DNA from: Natranaeroarchaeum sp042663585
GTDB taxonomy: Archaea; Halobacteriota; Halobacteria; Halobacteriales; Natronoarchaeaceae
Assembly: GCF_042663585.1 (NCBI RefSeq)
Contig: NZ_JBHTAN010000006.1
Coordinates: 1,922,001 to 1,986,000, forward strand
Direction of reading: 5' to 3'
Length of the DNA stretch: 64,000 nt
Shown: positions 58,599 through 64,000 of the stretch, in pieces
How positions within the stretch are numbered: the first letter of the stretch is position 1
Layout of the letters: every line of letters begins with the position of its first letter
Position numbers and translations under genes: made by a program
The notes under the pieces: generated by a model
The model's database searches: none
What the model was told of the DNA's origin: nothing
What the model saw: the letters and a program-made list of their open reading frames with translations, nothing else

Positions 58599-60068
58599 CT
58601 ACCGGTCGACGCCGGAGAAGAACCGCGACCGGCGCTCGTCGGCGGCCGCCGTCGTCGCCGCCGAGACGGCGACCGTCAGGACGAGTCCCAGCAGCATGCC
58701 GACGATAGAGGCGTTCCAGCCGAGGTAGGTCGCCGGGACGAACGACGTGAACACGGAGAACAGGTAGAACAGCTGGCTACCGCCGATCCCCGCGTACATC
58801 CCCGAAAGCGTAGTCCGTCGCCAGTAGAGCGCGACGAGGACCGGGAACGCGAGTTGCGCGAAGCCCGAGAACGCGAGGTTGCCGATTTCGATCAGTGTGC
58901 CGGGTTGGCTCAGACTCGCGAAGAAGGTCGCGGTGGCGAAGACGACGACGCCGACCCGGCCGAGCAGGTCCTCGCGCCGGTCGGAGATGTCGGCATCGAT
59001 GAAGGGGCGGTAGACGTCCCGAGTGAAGTAAGACGACCCCGACAGCAACATCGAGTCGCTGGAGGACATCATCGCGGCCATCGCGCCGGCGATGACCAGC
59101 GCGGCAAACCAGACGGGTGTGTACTCGTTGAGCAGGATCGGGACGACGTTTTCGCCCGCCGGAACGTCGATACCGAGCCCTGCGGCCCACGTCCCGAGCA
59201 GGAAGGCCGGGATGAACAGCAGGACGACCAGCACCGGCCAGAGGATGAAGGTGCGTTTGAACACCGTCTCCGAGTTAGCAGTGAAAAAGCGCTGGTTCAC
59301 CTGCGGGAACATCGCGACGCCGAAACCGATCGAGATGGCCGTCGAGAGCATGTACTGCGGCGTGTAGAAGGCGCTTCCCAGCGCGAGGAACTCGGGGTTC
59401 GATTCGGCGACTGCGGCGGTCGCCGCACCCGCACCGCCGACGGCGTCTAACACCCATAGCGCGGCGACCCAGGTGATGACGAGCATGAACGCGCCCTGTA
59501 CCGTGTCGGTCCACGCGATGCCGCGCATCCCCGCGAGCACGACGTAGATGATCATGAAGACGGTCACGAGCGCCGCACCGGCCCAGAACGGCAGAGCGCC
59601 GGCGGTCAGTCCGCTCAGCGCGGCCCCCGCGCCCATCTGTTGGAGCATCACGTACGGGAACAGCCAGAACAGGCTGATACCGGCAACAAGCCCCCGAAGG
59701 CCGACGGATCCGAACCGGTCGCCGAGCATCTCTCCAAGCGTGACGTAGCCGTGACGGTTGCCGATCAGCCACTGCTTGTAGCCGACGACGTACCAGAGAA
59801 TGGCAAAGATGATCCCGTCCATCAATCCCATGACGAGGATCCACTCGGGCCCCTGCGCGTAGGCGAGGTTCGGCCCGCCGAAGAACGTAAACGCCGACAG
59901 GAGAGTGGCAAAGGTCGTAAAGAGGAGAACGATCGTCCCGAACGACCGGCTTGCGAGATAGAAGTCCTCGGCAGTCCGCTCGGTGACTCGGTAGGCCACC
60001 AGACCGATCGCAAGCGCCAGGAACAGATAGCCGACGATGATTCCGAGTTGAATACCGATAGCGGTCAC
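58599..60068 (-). CDS. Sodium:solute symporter family permease
   Basis: 489 aa with about 13 membrane segments. SSS features: FYLASRSFGTIVLLFTTFATL in an early helix, RFGSVGLRGLVAG, MLSTAISIGFGVAMFPQVNQRFFTA, and VIAGAMAAMMSSSDSMLLSGSSYFTRDVY with the Na-binding Ser-Ser motif. Its start overlaps the preceding DUF3311 gene by ATGA. The substrate is unknown; DUF3311-paired permeases are often annotated as organic-acid transporters. It is convergent with nothing nearby and ends 157 bp from the flavoprotein start. Confidence 0.88.
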   Translation of the reverse strand: MTAIGIQLGIIVGYLFLALAIGLVAYRVTERTAEDFYLASRSFGTIVLLFTTFATLLSAFTFFGGPNLAYAQGPEWILVMGLMDGIIFAILWYVVGYKQWLIGNRHGYVTLGEMLGDRFGSVGLRGLVAGISLFWLFPYVMLQQMGAGAALSGLTAGALPFWAGAALVTVFMIIYVVLAGMRGIAWTDTVQGAFMLVITWVAALWVLDAVGGAGAATAAVAESNPEFLALGSAFYTPQYMLSTAISIGFGVAMFPQVNQRFFTANSETVFKRTFILWPVLVVLLFIPAFLLGTWAAGLGIDVPAGENVVPILLNEYTPVWFAALVIAGAMAAMMSSSDSMLLSGSSYFTRDVYRPFIDADISDRREDLLGRVGVVVFATATFFASLSQPGTLIEIGNLAFSGFAQLAFPVLVALYWRRTTLSGMYAGIGGSQLFYLFSVFTSFVPATYLGWNASIVGMLLGLVLTVAVSAATTAAADERRSRFFSGVDR

Positions 60069-60337
60069 AGGCCATCACCACCGCGGTCGTCGCCGGAGCT
60101 ATCGCCCTCCGGTCCGAGGCGCGGTTCGTCGCCCGGTTCGATCCAGAGTCCCCAGTCCTCGCGAGCGAACAGCCAGAACGTAAGCGTCGCCGTGATCATC
60201 ACACCGGCGTGCCACCAGATCCAGACCGGAAGTCCGAAGATCACCGTATCGACACCCCAGAGGAACCACGGGATTCCGAGGACTGCCAGCGAGAGAAACG
60301 CCAGCGCCCAACCGATCCGTCGTAGACGTGTCGCCAT
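60065..60337 (-). CDS. DUF3311 small membrane partner of the symporter
   Basis: 90 aa from the ATG at 60337 (MATRLRRIGWALAFLSLAVLG). Two hydrophobic helices (about 8-28 and 38-60) and an acidic Gly/Asp tail. LGIPWFLWGVDTVIFGLPVWIWWHAG is the DUF3311 signature. The stop overlaps the symporter start (ATGA), indicating tight coupling. DUF3311 proteins accompany SSS permeases and are thought to be accessory subunits. It is divergent from the sugar isomerase gene. Confidence 0.85.
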   Translation of the reverse strand: MATRLRRIGWALAFLSLAVLGIPWFLWGVDTVIFGLPVWIWWHAGVMITATLTFWLFAREDWGLWIEPGDEPRLGPEGDSSGDDRGGDGL

Positions 60338-60477
60338 TGCCACCACGTCGGGCCTGCGGATGTTAAGTGCTGTCGTATCATGACGGACGAACGAGAGTAC
60401 AGACGGCAGAGAGAGAGATGGACAGTACAGCCGATTCAGTGCGGAACTTTTTGACAACTCGCGTGTGATAATTTGAC

Positions 60478-61218
60478 ATGCAGACAGGTATCCAGTTATA
60501 TACACTTCGCGACCTGAACCGTTCGGTCGTCGACCAGCTGACGATGGTCGGCGAAACTTCCCTCGACGGCGTCGAGTTCGCCGGCCTCCCGAGCGAAGAC
60601 GGCCTGTCGACGGCAGTATCGGCGGCGGGGCTGACGGTCGCTGGGGCCCACTTACAGGCTGAGTTGATCGAACGCGAACCGGAGCGGGTCGCCGACGCCT
60701 GTCACGCCCTCGATTGTGCCACGGTCGTCGTCCCGTATCTCGACGAGTCCCGCTTCGTCGACCGGGCGGCAGTGACGGAGACAGCGACGCGTCTGGGCCT
60801 GCTCGCCGACGCGCTCGACGAACACGGCTGTCGGCTCCTCTATCACAACCACGATCACGAGTTCGTCACGCCGACCGATACCGACGCACAGACCGCGTTC
60901 GACCTGCTCGTCGAGACAGCGGACGACTCGGTCGGGGTCGAACTCGATCTGGGCTGGGCGAAAGCGGCCGGCCAGGACCCGATCGACTTGCTCTACCGAT
61001 ACGGCGACCGGATCCCGCTCGTCCACCTCAAGGATGTCACCGCCGACGGCGAACCGATCGACCTCGGCAACGGCGTTCTCGATATCCCGTCCTGTATCGA
61101 GGCCGCCCGGGACGCCGGCGTCGAGTGGATACTTTTCGAGCACGACCAGCCAGAGGATCCGCTGGCATCGCTGGCGAATGCCGACGCCGTATTGCAGGAA
61201 CCCCACCGCGCCCGGTGA
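60478..61218 (+). CDS. Sugar phosphate isomerase/epimerase (xylose isomerase-like TIM barrel)
   Basis: 246 aa. AP-endonuclease-2 fold: MQTGIQLYTLRDLN at the N-terminus, CRLLYHNHDHEFV (metal His), VGVELDLGWAKAAGQDP (Glu/Asp), IPLVHLKDVTADG (His) and WILFEHDQPEDPL (Glu/His), the usual divalent-metal set. Family members isomerise or epimerise sugars, inosose or hydroxypyruvate. Divergent from the DUF3311-symporter pair, so it may process what that permease imports; inferred from position. Confidence 0.85.
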   Translation: MQTGIQLYTLRDLNRSVVDQLTMVGETSLDGVEFAGLPSEDGLSTAVSAAGLTVAGAHLQAELIEREPERVADACHALDCATVVVPYLDESRFVDRAAVTETATRLGLLADALDEHGCRLLYHNHDHEFVTPTDTDAQTAFDLLVETADDSVGVELDLGWAKAAGQDPIDLLYRYGDRIPLVHLKDVTADGEPIDLGNGVLDIPSCIEAARDAGVEWILFEHDQPEDPLASLANADAVLQEPHRAR

Positions 61219-61233
61219 GTGCTGACTTCGAGA

Positions 61234-61306
61234 ACTGTAGTGTTTTAGTGCAAAGACTGTAGCGTATTACTTTTATAACTGTAGTAAACAACTTCAGTAT
61301 CCGTAG
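61234..61306. repeat. Array of four ACTGTAG-type repeats with exact 22-bp period
   Basis: ACTGTAG occurs at 61234-61240, 61256-61262 and 61278-61284; a degenerate copy TCCGTAG follows at 61300-61306. Every step is 22 bp, two turns of B-DNA. The array lies in the 236-bp gap between the sugar isomerase gene and dnaG, around an AT-rich TTTTATAAC at 61271-61279. Confidence 0.6.
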
Positions 61307-61384
61307 TTATCACGATAGATGGCGACTGAGGCGCTCGCAGGTGTCCTCGCCCAGTGACGACAGCTATTTGGGCCGGCCGACTCC

Positions 61385-61392
61385 TATATAAA
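61385..61392 (+). promoter_or_regulatory. TATA box of dnaG
   Basis: TATATAAA lies about 63-70 bp before the dnaG ATG (61455), predicting a start near 61415 and a leader of about 40 nt. It is the stronger of two AT-rich boxes in the gap; the other (61271-61279) lies inside the repeat array. Confidence 0.55.
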
Positions 61393-61454
61393 CTGTTCCA
61401 TGGCCTTCATCATGGGCACATCACAATCACGCCTCTCACCGGGGCAGATCATCA

Positions 61455-62798
61455 ATGGACGACACCACAAAATATCTCATTCACGCCGACGTCATCGCCA
61501 GCGGGGTGGTCGAGCGGAGTGACGTTGTCGGTGCGATCTTCGGTCAGACCGAGGGACTCCTCGGCGACGAACTTGATCTGCGAAGCTTACAGCAGTCCTC
61601 GAAAGTCGGTCGCATCGACGTCGAAATCGACTCCGCGGGCGGGGAGACGCACGGTACCGTAACGATAGCGACGAGTCTCGACAAGGTAGAGACGGCAACG
61701 CTCGCCGCGGCCCTCGAAACACTCACCAGAATCGGCCCGTGTCGGGCCGACCTGGAAGTAACGAACATCGAGGACGTTCGCGCGGCGAAACGCCGGGAAG
61801 TCATCGAGCGAGCACAGGAACTGTTCGTCGAGGCGTTCGACGAGACGACCAGCAGCAGCCAACAGATCCTCGAAGAGGTGCGCCAGCAGGTCCGGGTCGC
61901 CGACATCACCGAGTACGAGGGGCTCCCTGCCGGCCCACGCGTCGAGGAGAGCGACGCTGTCATCGTCGTCGAGGGGCGTGCTGACGTCCTGACGCTGCTA
62001 GAGTACGGCGTCAAAAACGCCATCGCGGTCGAGGGGACCGACGTTCCCCAGGAGGTCGCGGACCTGTCGGCCGAGCGGACGACCACGGTCTTTCTCGACG
62101 GCGACCGCGGCGGCGACCTGATCCTCAAGGAGTTCAGCCAACTGGGCGACGTCGATTACGTCACCTTCGCGCCGAACGGTCAGTCGGTCGAAGACCTCTC
62201 CAGAGAGGAAGTGTTCGAGGCGCTCCGCGAGAAAGTGCCGTACAACGTCGTCGAAGGCGCGTCGGCACCGCGCTCGGCCGTCGCCGCGACGGACGGAAGC
62301 GCCAGTCCAGCCCCACCCAGTGGCAGTTCCTCGGCGCAAGAACCGGTCGGGGAGGGTCCGCCCACGACGATCGATCCGGAACTAACTCGGGAAGGCGCCG
62401 ACGGGGCGGAGTGCACTCCCCAGGAGGAGGCCGCCACGACGGAGGCGGCTGACGCCGGCAAGCAGACAGAGGACCGCGACGACGCCGACGAGAGCGAGCC
62501 ACAGACCATCCACGGTCACGTACACGAGGTCGTGGGGAACGGTCTGGTCCGACTGCTCGACGACGATTTCGGCGTCGTCGAGGAGGGGGCCGTCTCGGAG
62601 GCGTTCGAGTTGCTGGACCGGAGCGACGCCACGGCGAACGCGCTCGTCCTCGACGCGCCGCTCGAACAGCGATTGCTGGATCTGGCGGCCCAGCGCGGGG
62701 TCAGACAGGTCGTCTCGACGTCGCTGGGCGAGTTCACGAAGCGACCGACGAGCGTCCGTATTCGGACGGCCGACGAACTCGTCGACGAGTCGGCCTAG
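61455..62798 (+). CDS. dnaG: Archaeal DnaG primase-like protein
   Basis: 447 aa. The TOPRIM domain (about 165-250) has the catalytic Glu173 in VIVVEGRADVL and the DxD pair in VFLDGDRGGDLI (Asp215, Asp217). The N-terminus DTTKYLIHADVIASGVVERSD and the helical region up to 145 are archaeal-specific; the bacterial zinc finger is absent. A Pro/Ser/Glu-rich linker (about 285-345) joins a C-terminal domain. Archaeal DnaG can prime in vitro but is also a core exosome subunit in RNA decay. Convergent with a GNAT gene, stops overlapping by 4 bp. Confidence 0.95.
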   Translation: MDDTTKYLIHADVIASGVVERSDVVGAIFGQTEGLLGDELDLRSLQQSSKVGRIDVEIDSAGGETHGTVTIATSLDKVETATLAAALETLTRIGPCRADLEVTNIEDVRAAKRREVIERAQELFVEAFDETTSSSQQILEEVRQQVRVADITEYEGLPAGPRVEESDAVIVVEGRADVLTLLEYGVKNAIAVEGTDVPQEVADLSAERTTTVFLDGDRGGDLILKEFSQLGDVDYVTFAPNGQSVEDLSREEVFEALREKVPYNVVEGASAPRSAVAATDGSASPAPPSGSSSAQEPVGEGPPTTIDPELTREGADGAECTPQEEAATTEAADAGKQTEDRDDADESEPQTIHGHVHEVVGNGLVRLLDDDFGVVEEGAVSEAFELLDRSDATANALVLDAPLEQRLLDLAAQRGVRQVVSTSLGEFTKRPTSVRIRTADELVDESA

Positions 62799-63211
62799 AG
62801 GGTCCGCGCGAGCAACAGCGCCGGGTCGCCGTCGTAGTACTCGGGATCGACGTCGACGACGTGAAACCCGGCGTCCTCGTAGAGCGACCGCGCCGCGTCG
62901 TTGTCGGGAGACACCGCAAGCGACAGCGTCGTAACGCGGTCGGGAAGCCGCGCCATCGTCGCCGCGAGCAGCGCCGATGCGCGGCCCTCCCGTCGGGCGT
63001 CCGGCGCGACGACGAGTTCGGCCAGGTAGGCGCTCTCTCCCCCGGGGAGCGTCATCGCGTAGCCGACCGGCGTGTCGGTATCGTCGGTCGAGACGAGCAA
63101 CAGGCCATAGTCCTCCAGCGCGCGCTCTAACGTCTCGGGCGCAGGTTCCGGTAGAAGCGACTGGAGCGCGCGCAAAACGGGGGCGTCGGCCCCGGTTGCA
63201 GTTCGGATCAC
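62795..63211 (-). CDS. GNAT family N-acetyltransferase
   Basis: 138 aa. Acetyl-CoA motif A: LAELVVAPDARREGRASALLAATMARL (R-R-E-G-R-A at about 73-78), then LSLAVSPDNDAARSLYEDAGFHVV as motif B. It starts MIRTATGADAPVLRAL, typical of the fold. Its start overlaps the DUF92 gene stop by 4 bp (ATGA-type), so it is probably co-transcribed with it. The substrate is unknown. Confidence 0.88.
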   Translation of the reverse strand: MIRTATGADAPVLRALQSLLPEPAPETLERALEDYGLLLVSTDDTDTPVGYAMTLPGGESAYLAELVVAPDARREGRASALLAATMARLPDRVTTLSLAVSPDNDAARSLYEDAGFHVVDVDPEYYDGDPALLLARTL

Positions 63212-64000
63212 GAGAGTCCAGTGAGGCCGAAGGCGACAGCCAGTACGACACCGGTAATCCCACCCGAAAGCGTCGCGAAGAAGTTGACGCTCTGGTTGCC
63301 GAAGTACTCGCCTTCGAGGGTCGCACCGACGAGGCTGTCGACTGTCATCCCGGCGATGCCTGCGGCGACGACGACGAGCGTTCCGGTCGTTCCGATGGTC
63401 GCGAACAGCAGTCCGGAAAAGAGCCCGATGATCGTCGCACCGACTGTTCCCGCGAGTTCGCCCTGCCAGGTGATCGCGCCGTCGGTACCGGGGGCGACGG
63501 GTTCGAGCGTCGTGATCAGTCGCGGCGCATCGAAGACGCTCCCGATCTCGCTGGAGAGGGTGTCGGCCAGCGCTGTCGAGAGCGAGCCAGCGAAGGCAAA
63601 CAGGAAGAGGTACGGATCGACCGCGATCAGCCCCGCGTCCGCGGCGGCGTAGCCGAAGACGGCGGCGAGCGCGACCGTCGCGTTACCGAGTACGTTCGCG
63701 CTCCCACGCGCGCCGTCGTTGCCCTCCGCGACGCCCCGATCACGCTTGTCCTCGTAGCGGAACTTGGTCGATAGCCCGCCGATACCGAAGAAGGCGATCA
63801 TGACGGCGAACCAGGAGTAGCCGCCGAGGACGATGGCGACGAAGGCGAGGAAGACGCCGGTGAGCATCCCCTCGACCGAGGCAGTTTCCAGCGCGTACGA
63901 GAGGTAGCCGACGGCGACGGTGACGCCGAGAGCGACTGCCACGTCGAGGGTGCTCGTCGTGAGCGTCACCTCCGAGAGCAGCCACAGCAACAGGCCGATC
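63208..64000 (-). CDS. DUF92/TMEM19 family membrane protein, 5' part missing (window edge)
   Basis: The reading frame stays open to the window end, so the N-terminus lies outside; about 264 residues are seen. DUF92 signature: GGLSTKFRYEDKRDRGVAE, GARGSANVLGNATVA, FLFAFAGSLSTALADTLSSEIG, and VGATLEGEYFGNQSVNFFATLSGG near the end, with about seven hydrophobic segments. The plant member VTE6 phosphorylates phytyl phosphate; an isoprenoid-phosphate kinase role in archaea is a possibility only. Coupled to the downstream GNAT gene. Confidence 0.87.
   Translation of the reverse strand, partial: IGLLLWLLSEVTLTTSTLDVAVALGVTVAVGYLSYALETASVEGMLTGVFLAFVAIVLGGYSWFAVMIAFFGIGGLSTKFRYEDKRDRGVAEGNDGARGSANVLGNATVALAAVFGYAAADAGLIAVDPYLFLFAFAGSLSTALADTLSSEIGSVFDAPRLITTLEPVAPGTDGAITWQGELAGTVGATIIGLFSGLLFATIGTTGTLVVVAAGIAGMTVDSLVGATLEGEYFGNQSVNFFATLSGGITGVVLAVAFGLTGLS

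Noticed and set aside
61234..61306. CRISPR array
   Set aside because: The units are 7 bp with 15-bp spacers and no cas genes; too short for CRISPR repeats.

Overview
This window is a 64 kb stretch of chromosome from a halophilic archaeon (class Halobacteria). The DNA is GC-rich and nearly every protein is strongly acidic (many Asp/Glu, few Lys). The gene set is archaeal: FtsZ, TFB, thermosome, membrane-bound LonB, archaeal DnaG, RadB, GGGP synthase, the DHQ-synthase-II shikimate route, MfnA. Many genes have a TATA-like box 25-30 bp before the start codon, as expected for leaderless haloarchaeal mRNAs. I cannot name the genus. I see no rRNA, tRNA or CRISPR array. The only mobile element is one stand-alone tnpB unit.

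Layout. 1-3165: hydantoinase/oxoprolinase genes hyuA-hyuB (hyuB runs off the edge). 3227-9118: ftsZ1, a radical SAM protein of the HhH-tailed family, a TRAM protein, a YkgJ-like Cys-cluster protein, an MBL hydrolase and a winged-helix regulator. 9119-14013: methyltransferase, glycosyltransferase, amidohydrolase, a thermosome subunit without the GGM tail, and a GNAT. 14124-16407: tenA, a sodium:solute symporter and a 37-aa membrane peptide, overlapped stop-to-start. 16430-22056: SAM hydrolase-nadM, lonB, CPBP protease, a membrane protein and an MGMT-like protein with no catalytic Cys. 22151-31889: an aromatic amino acid region with trpCBA, the ADTH synthase and DHQ synthase II genes that replace the classical entry to the shikimate pathway, aroD, tfb, an Rsm22-like methyltransferase and tyrA.

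31985-45655: GGGP synthase, a membrane protein/HxlR-like regulator pair sharing a promoter with repeated palindromes, aspS, mfnA, metG (with a palindromic in-frame insertion), a second membrane protein/HxlR pair, a Vms1-like peptidyl-tRNA hydrolase, a RuvC-fold protein divergent from radB, a CBS protein whose C-terminus looks like a ribosome hibernation factor, and pdxS. 45827-64000: small and membrane proteins, valS, the tnpB element, an RND/MMPL transporter preceded by a coupled 31-codon leader ORF, a CARF-like regulator, an FNT channel, a dihydrolipoamide-dehydrogenase-like flavoprotein, a DUF3311-symporter pair, a sugar isomerase, dnaG preceded by a 22-bp-periodic repeat array, a GNAT and a DUF92 membrane protein (cut by the edge).

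Most of the window is core housekeeping sequence. The less ordinary signals are: the palindromic insertion in metG flanked by 7-bp direct repeats; the 22-bp-phased ACTGTAG array before dnaG; paired CTTCGAAGT operators, also 22 bp apart; the two matched hairpins bounding tnpB; the leader ORF coupled to the RND transporter; the CBS/HPF-like fusion; the Cys-less MGMT-like protein; and two unrelated SSS symporters that each carry a small co-translated membrane partner.
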